A DNA stretch of 64,000 bases from Exiguobacterium artemiae 255-15 (GTDB taxonomy: Bacteria > Bacillota > Bacilli > Exiguobacteriales > Exiguobacteriaceae): contig NC_010556.1 of the NCBI RefSeq assembly GCF_000019905.1, positions 2,258,001 to 2,322,000 of the forward strand, read 5' to 3'. The position numbers and the translations under genes are program-made. Below the pieces are notes generated by a model that did no database searches, was not told the origin of the DNA, and was given only the letters and a program-made list of their open reading frames with translations. Positions 25,968 through 33,890 of the stretch are shown here, one piece after another. Every line of letters begins with the position of its first letter. The first letter of the stretch is position 1.

Positions 25968-26963
25968 ATGCACCAACCATATGATGTCACGATTATCGGG
26001 GGCGGTCCGGTCGGGCTGTTCACCGCGTTTTACTCAGGGATGCGTCAAATGAAGACGAAAGTCATCGAAAGTCTGCCGCAACTCGGCGGACAGCTAGCGA
26101 CGCTCTACCCTGAAAAATATATATACGATATTGCCGGCTTCCCGAAAGTCAAAGCCCAGGACCTGGTCGATCGGCTGCTGGAACAGGCAAATGAATTTGA
26201 TCCGACGTATGTGCTCGGCGAAACCGTCCTTGCATACGAACGTCTCGATGATGGACTGATCCGTCTTGTCACGAACAAGGGGGAACATTATACGAAAACC
26301 GTCATCCTGACAGCCGGGAACGGTTCATTTGCTGCTCGTCCCCTCGGTGTCGCGGACGCAGAACGATTTGAAGGCAGTAACTTACACTACTTCGTCAACG
26401 AGATGGACCGCTTCAAAGATCGCCAGGTCGTCCTGCTCGGCGGTGGTGATTCCGCAGTCGACTGGTCGCTGATGCTCGAGCCAATCGCGAAATCCGTCAC
26501 ACTCGTTCACCGACGCGATAAATTCCGCGCCCATGAGCATACGGTCGAATTGTTGCATAACTCGTCCGTCAATGTCATGACACCTTATACCCTTGAATCC
26601 GTCACCGGAGAAGACAGTATCGAGACGCTGACATTCAAACATGCCGAAACGGATGAAGTGATTGTCGTCGGTGCTGATGATGTCGTCTGTAACTTTGGTT
26701 TCGTCTCATCACTCGGACCGCTTAAAGAGTGGGAGGTCGAATTCGAACGGAATTCCATCCGTGTCAACTCGAAGATGGAAACTGCGATTCCCGGCGTATT
26801 TGCCTGCGGCGACATCGCGACGTATGACGGTCGTGTCAAATTGATCGCGACCGGTTTCGGAGAAGCACCGATTGCCGTTAACCAGGCGAAGTTGCTTGTT
26901 GATCCATCAGCCCGCCATCCGCAACACTCAACAAGTCTGTTCGAAAAAGTGAAAAATCATTAA
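25968..26963 (+). CDS. yumC: ferredoxin/flavodoxin--NADP+ reductase, thioredoxin-reductase-like (YumC type)
   Basis: A 331-residue flavoenzyme passing electrons from NADPH to ferredoxin or flavodoxin in the cytoplasm. The FAD motif is [18 protein letters not shown] at the N-terminus, and the NADPH motif [17 protein letters not shown] lies at about residues 147-163. The CxxC of true thioredoxin reductases is absent at the usual position, as expected of Yum[26 protein letters not shown] binds FAD at the C-terminus. AGGAGGGACTCAG precedes the ATG. It is divergent from ndh and could supply the flavodoxin of the nrd operon. Confidence 0.92.
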
Positions 26964-26978
26964 GTGATCACGAACAAC

Positions 26979-27020
26979 AGCGTCCCTTCGATTTCGGAAA
27001 TCGAAGGGACGCTGTTTTTT
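26979..27020 (+). terminator. yumC terminator
   Basis: CAGCGTCCCTTCGATTT pairs perfectly with AAATCGAAGGGACGCTG, followed by six T. Confidence 0.93.
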
Positions 27021-27024
27021 GGGC

Positions 27025-27546
27025 TTATGCGTTGGATACGGGATCGAGTGTAATTCGGTACGTCCACTCACTCAGCTGTTTCCCACCCCGCTCGATGGTT
27101 TTTTCGGAAACGAGTCGTCCGCCGAAACGTTCGTAAAAATGACGGGACGGGTTATCTGCCAGCACACTTACCATGCAAGACAAGAAGCCTTTCCGCCTGA
27201 GATCTTCCAACACGTGATCAAACAACCGTTTACCGGTTCGTTGCCCCTGATGGCTTTTCAACAGATAGAGCGCGTACAGCTCTCCCTCCGTCGTATCATT
27301 TTCCCTATTTGGTCCACCATTCGCAAAACCGACGATTTCGTTTGTCTGATCAAGTGCCACAAAAACCGGACCTTCGGCAAGACTGTTCCGCCAACCCGGT
27401 TCCCGCTTCTCCGCAGATAACTGATCGAGATATGCATCCGGAATAATCGTCCGATATGTTTCCCGCCAAGATGCGACATGAATCCGGGCAATCGCAGCAG
27501 CGTCTTCCATGTCGGCTCGTCGAATCGTTAAAAATCCGGTATTCAT
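27025..27546 (-). CDS. GNAT family N-acetyltransferase
   Basis: A 173-residue acetyl-CoA-dependent transferase. Motif A is LYALYLLKSHQGQRTGKRLFDHVL (about residues 91-114), where QGQRTG is the pyrophosphate loop. IRRADMEDAAAIARIHVASWRETY is the typical N-terminal helix pair, and FYERFGG the motif B end. The start overlaps the preceding GNAT stop by 4 bp (ATGA), so the two acetyltransferases are co-translated. Substrate unknown. Confidence 0.87.
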   Translation of the reverse strand: MNTGFLTIRRADMEDAAAIARIHVASWRETYRTIIPDAYLDQLSAEKREPGWRNSLAEGPVFVALDQTNEIVGFANGGPNRENDTTEGELYALYLLKSHQGQRTGKRLFDHVLEDLRRKGFLSCMVSVLADNPSRHFYERFGGRLVSEKTIERGGKQLSEWTYRITLDPVSNA

Positions 27547-28049
27547 AGTGGAATGATAAATCGCCGGACCCGTGTTCCATCTTCTTTGATGTAAGATTCG
27601 ATTTCTTGACCACCGTTTGTCAAAATGACACGACCGGATGCGGTGTTATCCGCACTACAGGTGATCAAGACGAAGGCAAGTCCCCGCTTTCGCGCAAATT
27701 CAAGCGCTTGCCGTAATCCTTCCGTCGCATACCCCTTATTGCGCGCACTCGGTCGAATGCCATAACCGATATGCCCTCCGACTTGTTGCAATTGATCGTT
27801 TAAATCATGCCGGAAATTGACTGCACCGACAATCGTTTCCCCGTCATACAACCAATACGTCGAGTGGGTCACCCAGTTCGTCGGGGCCACCCGTTCCTCT
27901 TGTTCCTGTTCTTCCAAAAAATCCTCCAACGGCAGAAACGTTTTACTGACGACACTCGGAACGATGCTTTCACCGGATTCTTGCCACTCTGATACATAAT
28001 CAAGGTATTCCGGTTCCAAGTGCAGCGATGGTTTAATTAAGGTAATCAT
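27543..28049 (-). CDS. GNAT family N-acetyltransferase
   Basis: A 168-residue member resembling ribosomal-protein-acetylating-type GNATs. GHIGYGIRPSARNKGYATEGLRQAL (about residues 92-116) is the acetyl-CoA loop, with RNKGYA as the P-loop-like turn. It is coupled by 4-bp overlaps on both sides, to the epimerase upstream and the second GNAT downstream, so the three form one translational unit. It could be a resistance or housekeeping acetyltransferase; the target is not visible. Confidence 0.87.
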   Translation of the reverse strand: MITLIKPSLHLEPEYLDYVSEWQESGESIVPSVVSKTFLPLEDFLEEQEQEERVAPTNWVTHSTYWLYDGETIVGAVNFRHDLNDQLQQVGGHIGYGIRPSARNKGYATEGLRQALEFARKRGLAFVLITCSADNTASGRVILTNGGQEIESYIKEDGTRVRRFIIPL

Positions 28050-28912
28050 TTGTGGTTCCGGACCTCCTCTTCAATCAAACGATCAAGCCAGTCATCAACA
28101 TGTTGGAAGATATATCCTGCTTGTTTGGCTGCCGTCGTATCCATATAGAAATCGTGATCCGGTGCAAGCGGTGACGGCTCTTCGCCTGTCGTCTCAAACC
28201 GTGACGTCGTTCCTGCCACGTGATCAATCTTATCCATTAAGTCCTGAATCGATAATACGCCGTCACTCGCGGCATTAATTGGTCCTGTCATCGTCGAACG
28301 GCCGCACCACTCGAGGAAAGCTGCCGCTTCATAACTCGAGATATATCCCATCTTCGCATACAGATTTTCAGCGATGACCGGTTGATCGGCTAGTGCCCGT
28401 TTGACATGAAAGATCAGCCGCTCCGTGTAATCATCCGGTCCGAGGACAACCGGGAAACGGACGGCAATGACCGGGAAAGTCGCCCGTTGGAAGAAATAAC
28501 TTTCCGCCTGACGTTTTCCTTCGCCGTAATCATGTTCTTTTTCAAGATCATATTTCCCGGGAAACGGATTATAGGACCGCTCGGAAATGTTTGTCCCGCC
28601 CTGCTCATAGACCGACATCGTCGACGTCAGAATGTAACGCCCGACTTTTCCTTCGAAGGCATCGACCGCAAGCTTCGCCTGATACGGATTAAAACAAATA
28701 TTGTCATAGATGATATCCCAGTTTTGACTTCCAAGATCCTTCATCGTACTGCTTGATGTCCGGTCCCCTTTAAAAAATGTCAAGCCCTTCGCGACCGGCG
28801 GCCTATGTTCCCCACGCGTGACAATCGTCACATCATCCCCCGATTCCGCGAGCCGTAATGCCAACCGTCGACCAAAGTAGCGTGTTCCACCGAAAATCAG
28901 TACCTTTCGCAT
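28046..28912 (-). CDS. NAD-dependent epimerase/dehydratase-like (SDR extended) protein
   Basis: A 288-residue Rossmann protein. The NAD loop is VLIFGGTRYFGRRLALRL (about residues 4-21). The usual YxxxK catalytic pair is not obvious: YGEGKRQAESYF gives Y-x-x-x-K only at YGEGK, which fits in place. SSYEAAAFLEWC and the C-terminal DWLDRLIEE are as in epimerase-like proteins. GGGAGGACTATCG sets ATG 28912; the longer frame reaches back into the ErpA-like gene's terminator. First gene of a three-gene unit with two GNATs. Confidence 0.82.
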   Translation of the reverse strand: MRKVLIFGGTRYFGRRLALRLAESGDDVTIVTRGEHRPPVAKGLTFFKGDRTSSSTMKDLGSQNWDIIYDNICFNPYQAKLAVDAFEGKVGRYILTSTMSVYEQGGTNISERSYNPFPGKYDLEKEHDYGEGKRQAESYFFQRATFPVIAVRFPVVLGPDDYTERLIFHVKRALADQPVIAENLYAKMGYISSYEAAAFLEWCGRSTMTGPINAASDGVLSIQDLMDKIDHVAGTTSRFETTGEEPSPLAPDHDFYMDTTAAKQAGYIFQHVDDWLDRLIEEEVRNHK

Positions 28913-29001
28913 CGATAGTCCTCCCTCATCATAGCGTGCTAACGTTCCTGTTAGTCCTTCTCCATCTCCATTGAAAAGTCCTGTCAATCGCTCGTGAAAA
29001 C

Positions 29002-29031
29002 AAAAAAATCGCAGACGGCAATCGTCTGCGA
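29002..29031 (-). terminator. terminator of the ErpA-like gene
   Basis: TCGCAGACG/CGTCTGCGA perfect 9-bp stem followed by seven U on the minus strand. Confidence 0.92.
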
Positions 29032-29045
29032 TACAAGTCATTTCA

Positions 29046-29396
29046 TTAACAGCCGCCCGGTGTGCCGGCATTCGTCGCCGTTCGGAACGACGTTCCGCAA
29101 CCGCATGTCGCGATTGCATTTGGATTCGTAATCGTGAATCCGCCTCCGAGCATGGATTGTTTATAATCTACTTCCAGTCCTTTAACGACCGGATAATCTT
29201 TTTGATCAACGATGACTTTGACTCCGTGTTGCTCAAAGGTCAAGTCCGTCTCTTTTTCACTGTCAAACCCCATGCCGTAGGAGAGACCACTGCATCCGCC
29301 GCCTTGGACGAGCATGCGCAGATTTTGTTCATCGTCCGGCGCCTGCAACATCATTTCTTTGACTTGCAGTGCGGCCGCTTCTGTTAAATGAATCAT
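29046..29396 (-). CDS. A-type iron-sulfur carrier (HesB/ErpA, YutM-like)
   Basis: A 116-residue carrier that receives Fe-S clusters from the scaffold and passes them to apo-enzymes. The three conserved cysteines are in GGGCSGLSYGM (about residue 35) and ATCGCGTSF (about 98-100). MIHLTEAAALQVKEMM opens the chain as in the family. The C-terminal tail (TATNAGTPGGC) adds an extra Cys. It fits with yutI and suf in the same window. The ATG follows AAGGGAAGGTGATGAC. Confidence 0.92.
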   Translation of the reverse strand: MIHLTEAAALQVKEMMLQAPDDEQNLRMLVQGGGCSGLSYGMGFDSEKETDLTFEQHGVKVIVDQKDYPVVKGLEVDYKQSMLGGGFTITNPNAIATCGCGTSFRTATNAGTPGGC

Positions 29397-29457
29397 GTCA
29401 TCACCTTCCCTTTTTTATTAGTATACGCAATTTTAAGGGGAATCGAAACCTAGTTGC

Positions 29458-29486
29458 TTGAAACAATCTTGAATTCGTTGTATAAA
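29458..29486 (+). promoter_or_regulatory. promoter of the FMN riboswitch-ribU transcript
   Basis: TTGAAA (29458-29463), 17 nt, TATAAA (29481-29486), 30 bp before the aptamer. Confidence 0.75.
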
Positions 29487-29515
29487 TAAGTTGTATTAAA
29501 AAAAATTAAATCGTT

Positions 29516-29652
29516 CCATCTTCAGGGCAGGGTGAAATTCCCGACCGGCGGTAAACAGGCGATTCGCCTGAAGCCCGCGAGCGAATAGGGCGCTATTTGC
29601 TGATTCTGTGTAACTCAGGAGCCGACAGTATAGTCTGGATGGGAGAAGATGG
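29516..29652 (+). ncRNA. FMN riboswitch (RFN element)
   Basis: Closing stem CCATCTTC (29516-29523) pairs with GAAGATGG (29645-29652). Conserved blocks GGGCAGGGTGAAATTCCCG, GACCGGCGGTA, AAGCCCGCGAGC and GCCGACAGTATAGTC are all present. It senses FMN and controls the riboflavin transporter downstream. Confidence 0.97.
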
Positions 29653-29716
29653 CGGCATGTTTCTTTCTTGAACCGATTTTGCAAAAATCGGTCAGGCTTA
29701 GTTTACTGCGGACTTC

Positions 29717-29750
29717 TCCCCCATCGAACACTTCGATGGGGGTTTATTTT
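29717..29750 (+). terminator. riboswitch expression-platform terminator
   Basis: CCCCCATCGA/TCGATGGGGG with GTTTATTTT tail. GGGAGAAG at the aptamer 3' side is complementary to CTTCTCCC at the terminator foot, and a CGATTTT/AAAATCG hairpin lies between; together they suggest termination on FMN binding. Confidence 0.85.
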
Positions 29751-29808
29751 GAACGCAGACATGCCAATACTTCATCGAGAGGAACGAGCAAAAGGAGATT
29801 ATACTCGT

Positions 29809-30375
29809 ATGAAACGCACACAAAAAATGGTCACATTATCGATGTTAGGTTCAATTTCATTTGTTCTTATGCTACTGAATTTCCCGCTTCCGTTTTTACC
29901 GAACTATTTGAAGATTGACTTCAGTGATGTTCCTGCTTTGATCGCCGCAATCATGTTCTCACCTGTTGCCGGCGTCATCGTCGAAGCACTCAAAAACGTC
30001 CTGTACTACATCTTACGTGGAAGTGGTGTTCCGGTCGGTGAGCTTGCCAACTTCGCAGCTGGCGTTGCCTTCATTCTTCCGGTCAGTTGGTTCTATCATA
30101 AAAAGAAATCGACAAAAGGTCTCGCAACCGGTCTTGTCGCAGGTACGATCACGATGGCACTCGGTCTTGCCATCCTCAACTATATCTTGATTCTTCCAGC
30201 GTACGCTTGGTTCTTCGGTATGGACTACATGCTTGACCCTGCCGTCAAGTGGACGACGATTACAGCCGGTATCTTACCGTTTAACATCATCAAGGCGATG
30301 TTCATCTCAGCACTCTTCATCCCGCTGTTCCTGAAACTAAAACCTTGGATGACACGTCGTCAACAAACTGTCTAA
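29809..30375 (+). CDS. ribU: riboflavin ECF transporter S component
   Basis: A 188-residue membrane substrate-binding subunit of an ECF riboflavin importer, which needs the shared EcfAA'T module encoded elsewhere. Six hydrophobic segments are seen. FPLPFLPNYLKIDFSDVPALIA (about residues 24-45) is the RibU signature, followed by SPVAGVIVEALKN. AAAGGAG lies 11 nt before ATG 29809; an upstream in-frame extension runs through the terminator and is not used. The FMN riboswitch in front fixes the substrate class. Confidence 0.95.
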   Translation: MKRTQKMVTLSMLGSISFVLMLLNFPLPFLPNYLKIDFSDVPALIAAIMFSPVAGVIVEALKNVLYYILRGSGVPVGELANFAAGVAFILPVSWFYHKKKSTKGLATGLVAGTITMALGLAILNYILILPAYAWFFGMDYMLDPAVKWTTITAGILPFNIIKAMFISALFIPLFLKLKPWMTRRQQTV

Positions 30376-30403
30376 GTCCGAAGCCGCGCCCGCTGACAGA
30401 CAC

Positions 30404-30440
30404 AAATCCCCGGTCTCTTGTGAGACACGGGGATTTTTTT
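30404..30440. terminator. ribU/yuzB convergent terminator
   Basis: AAATCCCCG-TCTC/GAGA-CGGGGATTT followed by seven T; it serves ribU and also reaches the end of yuzB. Confidence 0.88.
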
Positions 30441-30672
30441 AGAGCTCGTTTTCTTCGATTTTCTGATAAATCTTTTCAAGCAGTTCTTCCGGTGTCTCCC
30501 CGACAACGGTTTCTCCATCGACGAGACAAAAATGGTCAAGCGAACAAATCCCGCAATAACCGAGGCAACCATATTCGACGACATCGACATTCGGGTCCCG
30601 TTCGAGCTGTTGCATGACGACCTGAGTCCCTGTCGCTAAGTTACTGATACAAAATTCAATAATCGGATTCAC
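30439..30672 (-). CDS. yuzB: DUF1450 protein YuzB
   Basis: A 77-residue protein of the DUF1450/YuzB family. Four cysteines are seen (EFCISN near the start, then YGCLGYCGICSLDHFCLV), a ferredoxin-2Fe-2S-like arrangement that could bind metal or an Fe-S cluster. The C-terminus VGETPEELLEKIYQ is typical. It is divergent from yutJ, the same arrangement as yuzB/yutJ in Bacillus. Function not established. Confidence 0.88.
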   Translation of the reverse strand: MNPIIEFCISNLATGTQVVMQQLERDPNVDVVEYGCLGYCGICSLDHFCLVDGETVVGETPEELLEKIYQKIEENEL

Positions 30673-30764
30673 TTTTTTTCCTCCTTCAGGCAGGAATTAT
30701 CTTTCCTCATGTCGTATTATACAAGGTCAGACTGATTTAGGGGAACTAAGGGGGATTTTAAGTT

Positions 30765-31817
30765 ATGAAGCAACTGGTTGTTTTAGGTGGCGGATATGGT
30801 GGCATGCGGATTTGTGAACGATTCAAGGATGAAGATGTCGCTGTGACGCTCGTCGATCGTTTACCGTACCACGCGTTAAAAACAGAGTACTATGCACTTG
30901 CTGCCGGAACATTGTCGGACCGGGATGTCCGGATCGCGTTTCCGGAAGGGGAACATCTCTCATATAAGTATGGACATGTCGTAAAGATTTCACCAGAGAC
31001 GAACTCCGTTCATCTGCAAGACGGAACGGAATTGTTTTATGATGATTTGATCATCGCCTTAGGTTGTGAAGATAAATACCATAACATACCGGGGGCACAA
31101 GAGTTTACTTACAGCATCCAGACACTCGAAGAGTCACGGAAAACACAACAGGCGATTTGCGGACTTTCACCCGGTGCGATCGTTTCCATCGTCGGAGCCG
31201 GATTATCCGGAGTCGAGCTCGCGAGTGAACTGCACGAAAGCCGGAAAGATTTGAAAATTCGCCTATTCGACCGGGGACCGTCCGTTCTGTCCTTCCTCTC
31301 GGATAAAGTGTCGACCTACGTCCAGGAATGGTTCGAGGAGCATGACGTCGAAGTCATCAATAACTCGAACGTCACCTTCGTCACGGCGGATGATGTTCAA
31401 AACGGGGATGACGCCTATCCATCGAACTTAACGATTTGGACAGCGGGTACGCAACCGGTTAAAGTCGTCCGTGATCTTGGTTTTGAAGCTGACAGCGGCG
31501 GACGGATCAAGCTGACGGAACACCACCACGTGCCGGAACATGAAAATGTGTTCGTCATCGGGGATTGTGCCAGTCTCCCGTATGCGCCAAGCGGTCAGCT
31601 TGCGGAGCATCAAGCGGATCAGGTCGTCGATGTCCTGCAGGCAAAATGGGCCGGCAAGAAATTACCGAAACTGCCGGAAATCAAATTGCGCGGTATGCTC
31701 GGATCACTTGGAAAGTCAGACGGCTTCGGCATCGTCATGGGGAAACAGGCGTTGACAGGGAAAGTTCCACGTCTTCTGAAGTCCGGTGTGCTCTGGAAAC
31801 ATAAAAAAATTAAATAA
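30765..31817 (+). CDS. yutJ: NADH dehydrogenase-like FAD oxidoreductase YutJ
   Basis: A 350-residue pyridine-nucleotide flavoprotein. FAD loop LVVLGGGYGGMRICERF at the N-terminus, NADH loop VSIVGAGLSGVELASEL (about residues 142-158), and FVIGDCASLPYAPSGQLAEHQADQV near the C-terminus. It is related to type II NADH dehydrogenases but shorter, with a reduced C-terminal membrane-binding part. AGGGGGATTTTAAGTT precedes the ATG. Electron acceptor unknown. Confidence 0.9.
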   Translation: MKQLVVLGGGYGGMRICERFKDEDVAVTLVDRLPYHALKTEYYALAAGTLSDRDVRIAFPEGEHLSYKYGHVVKISPETNSVHLQDGTELFYDDLIIALGCEDKYHNIPGAQEFTYSIQTLEESRKTQQAICGLSPGAIVSIVGAGLSGVELASELHESRKDLKIRLFDRGPSVLSFLSDKVSTYVQEWFEEHDVEVINNSNVTFVTADDVQNGDDAYPSNLTIWTAGTQPVKVVRDLGFEADSGGRIKLTEHHHVPEHENVFVIGDCASLPYAPSGQLAEHQADQVVDVLQAKWAGKKLPKLPEIKLRGMLGSLGKSDGFGIVMGKQALTGKVPRLLKSGVLWKHKKIK

Positions 31818-31852
31818 AAAAAACGGCGCCGGTCATTCCGGGGCCGTTTTTT
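31816..31852. terminator. bidirectional yutJ/yuzD terminator
   Basis: ACGGCGCCGG pairs with CCGGGGCCGT, with A-run before and six T after; both convergent genes use it. Confidence 0.88.
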
Positions 31853-32138
31853 CAAGTCTTCTGTCAATTGCCTGCGTGATTTTTTTCAACTGGACGTATC
31901 CTTCATCGACCATCTCACCGTCAAGCAGAACAAGCGGATAAAAATAAACATCGTCCTGAAGAGCCGTAATCCATTCATCCTCGACCGGTGCCGCTTCGAA
32001 ATCCACATATTCAAAAGTCAATGCCGTCTCGTACTTCCGTCCAAGAACGGCCTGCAGCCAACTGTATGTCTCCTCTGAACTTGGTGCCCCAACGCAACTC
32101 GGACACGTCTGTGCCGCCCCATATACCTTGATTTCCAT
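31833..32138 (-). CDS. yuzD: DUF1462 protein YuzD (thioredoxin-like)
   Basis: A 101-residue protein starting MEIKVYGAAQTCPSCVGAP: a short beta strand then CPSC, the redox-like motif of a thioredoxin/glutaredoxin fold, matching the YuzD/DUF1462 family. YFYPLVLLDGEMVDEGYVQL contains the cis-Pro-like region. It is convergent with yutJ and divergent from the NifU-like yutI, hinting at a link to Fe-S or disulfide handling. The ATG follows AGGGGGGACCACAG. Confidence 0.87.
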   Translation of the reverse strand: MEIKVYGAAQTCPSCVGAPSSEETYSWLQAVLGRKYETALTFEYVDFEAAPVEDEWITALQDDVYFYPLVLLDGEMVDEGYVQLKKITQAIDRRLEKTAPE

Positions 32139-32191
32139 CTGTGGTCCCCCCTATTTGTTACACTTCTTTTTTAGTATACAAGTTTTCCAGA

Positions 32192-32220
32192 TTGAGAACA
32201 TTTTTCAACCCTGTTACAAT
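32192..32220 (+). promoter_or_regulatory. yutI promoter
   Basis: TTGAGA, exactly 17 nt, TACAAT, 28 bp before the start codon. Confidence 0.8.
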
Positions 32221-32248
32221 GATTCTATAAGAAAGGATGTGTTTACGC

Positions 32249-32476
32249 ATGGAAATGTTTGATCAAGTAAACGAAGTACTCGAAAAATTGCGTCCGTTCC
32301 TTCTTCGTGACGGAGGAGACGTTGAACTCGTAGATGTAGAAGATGGTATCGTCAAACTCCGTTTGATGGGAGCTTGCGGCAGCTGCCCAAGTTCAACAAT
32401 CACACTGAAAGCTGGTATCGAACGTGCCCTGCTTGAAGAAGTAGCCGGCGTCGTTGAAGTCGAACAAGTTTTCTAA
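32249..32476 (+). CDS. yutI: NifU C-terminal-type Fe-S scaffold/carrier YutI
   Basis: A 75-residue Nfu domain. [20 protein letters not shown] then [14 protein letters not shown] carries the cluster-binding CxxC, and [16 protein letters not shown] closes the domain. It accepts or delivers [Fe-S] clusters. ATG 32249 or 32255 is preferred, because ATG 32237 lies directly on the GAAAGG ribosome site. A single gene with its own promoter and terminator. Confidence 0.93.
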   Translation: MEMFDQVNEVLEKLRPFLLRDGGDVELVDVEDGIVKLRLMGACGSCPSSTITLKAGIERALLEEVAGVVEVEQVF

Positions 32477-32482
32477 TGAAGT

Positions 32483-32517
32483 AAAATCCCCACTGACATC
32501 CGTCAATGGGGATTTTT
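32483..32517. terminator. bidirectional yutI/yutF terminator
   Basis: AAATCCCCA-TGAC/GTCA-TGGGGATTTTT around ATCC, between convergent genes. Confidence 0.88.
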
Positions 32518-32521
32518 GTGT

Positions 32522-33286
32522 TTAAAGAATCCATTCTGCCAACGTATCGACCATGTAGGTCGGTTGGGCATCCTGTCCTTGAATGAAGACCGGTGTATGA
32601 ACGCCGGAGTTGACATGCATCGTCCGGATACCGCCGTTGATCCCGAATAAAATGTCGGTATGGTAATTATCTCCGACCATGATGAGATCTTCTTTCGCAA
32701 GACCGATCATCTCAGCCGCAATATTGACCATGACCGGTTCCGGTTTCCCGATATAAAACGGTTCTTTTTCCGTCGTCACGCGTAACACCGATGTCAACGC
32801 CCCGTTCCCCGGTAAGAAGCCGCGCTCTGTCGGAATCGCGATATCTCCGTTCGTCGAGATAAAACGGGCGCCGGCCCGAATCGCGAGGGCTCCGATCGCT
32901 AACTTCTCATACGTGATCTGACGGTCAAGACCAATCACGACATAATCGGCATGCTCATCCGCAACGACTTGTAAGCCTTGACGCTCAAGAGCATCAATCA
33001 ATCCGCCTTCTCCGATGGCATAGACTTTCGCACCCGGATCGAGTTCTGCGATGTAGCGACCTGTCGCCATCGCACTGGTTAAGACATGTTCCGCGTTCGA
33101 GTGAACACCCATGCCTCGTAATTTCTCAGCGACGGCTTCTGCCGTCATCGAAGCATTATTCGTAACGAACAGATACGGTACATCTTCTTCCTGCAACCGG
33201 TTGACGAAATCAACCGCTTCTTTGACGGGTTCTGTCCCGTTATACATCGTACCGTCTAAATCAAATAAATAGCCTTTTGCCTTCAT
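32522..33286 (-). CDS. yutF: HAD-superfamily phosphatase, NagD/YutF-like
   Basis: A 254-residue HAD hydrolase with C2A cap. Motif I is FDLDGTMYNGTEP with the nucleophile Asp, motif II VTNNAS, and motif IV MVGDNYHTDILFG binds Mg2+. KPEPVMVNIAAEM carries the motif III lysine. B. subtilis YutF/AraL-type NagD proteins dephosphorylate nucleotides and sugar phosphates promiscuously. It is followed upstream by yutE with 6-bp spacing, so it is the second gene of a yutE-yutF unit. Confidence 0.92.
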   Translation of the reverse strand: MKAKGYLFDLDGTMYNGTEPVKEAVDFVNRLQEEDVPYLFVTNNASMTAEAVAEKLRGMGVHSNAEHVLTSAMATGRYIAELDPGAKVYAIGEGGLIDALERQGLQVVADEHADYVVIGLDRQITYEKLAIGALAIRAGARFISTNGDIAIPTERGFLPGNGALTSVLRVTTEKEPFYIGKPEPVMVNIAAEMIGLAKEDLIMVGDNYHTDILFGINGGIRTMHVNSGVHTPVFIQGQDAQPTYMVDTLAEWIL

Positions 33287-33292
33287 GCTGAC

Positions 33293-33736
33293 TCACTCCT
33301 CATTTGGTAAAAATGCCGAGACGGGTCCGAGTTCTGTCTCTAGATAATGTCGGACCGCGTCCGGGAAACGACGTAATTGTGTTTCTTCCTCAAACAAAAC
33401 GTTGCGGATTTCCGCTGTACTTGATGTCGTAAATTCACGGACGATTTGTGTCCGGAGTGCCACGATGCGCTTCAAACTCGTCGCAAGTGACGCGTCGATG
33501 ACCCGCTCATCTTCTAAAATCATGACGATATCTTCATAACTTCCCGGATCACGCATGATGAAACCATCAATCATACTGTTTCCGATGTCGATGATGCTTT
33601 CAATCACTAAAAATCCAATCCGTTCCCACGCCAGTGAAACCGTCAAAGCGTCCCCCGTTAACTCTTTACTTTGACGCAATGCCGTTTCCAAACAAACTAC
33701 GGTTTGTTCAATCTTTTCACGATTCACAAAATACAT
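33293..33736 (-). CDS. yutE: DUF86/HepT-like protein YutE
   Basis: A 147-residue all-helical protein of the HEPN/DUF86 group. RIVALRTQIVREF gives the RxxxxxxR pattern where HepT toxins have Rx4-6H; the His is absent, so RNase activity is doubtful. GFLVIESIIDIGNSMIDGF is the conserved helix. There is no MNT-type nucleotidyltransferase antitoxin next to it; instead it is joined to yutF as in Bacillus. Role unknown. Confidence 0.85.
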   Translation of the reverse strand: MYFVNREKIEQTVVCLETALRQSKELTGDALTVSLAWERIGFLVIESIIDIGNSMIDGFIMRDPGSYEDIVMILEDERVIDASLATSLKRIVALRTQIVREFTTSSTAEIRNVLFEEETQLRRFPDAVRHYLETELGPVSAFLPNEE

Positions 33737-33802
33737 CTTCCATTCCCCCTCACACCCTTCATTTTAGCTCTATCGGCGAAACATGAAAAGCAGAAAGGCT
33801 GT

Positions 33803-33831
33803 TTGCATCACATTGCGCAATGTGTTATCCT
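33803..33831 (+). promoter_or_regulatory. glpX promoter with palindromic operator in the spacer
   Basis: TTGCAT, 17 nt, TATCCT. The spacer holds the perfect 16-bp palindrome CACATTGCGCAATGTG (33809-33824), so a dimeric repressor bound there would block RNA polymerase directly. A second inverted repeat, GTCAC-ATTAG-GTGAC (33859-33873), touches the ribosome site. Confidence 0.75.
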
Positions 33832-33890
33832 CAATTTAGATTTTTACGAAAATAGTATGTCACATTAGGTGACTTGGAGGTTATTCATAG

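Noticed and set aside
33293-33736. HepT/MntA toxin-antitoxin module
   Set aside because: The RX4-6H active motif lacks its His, no nucleotidyltransferase gene is adjacent, and the yutE-yutF order is ordinary in Bacillus.
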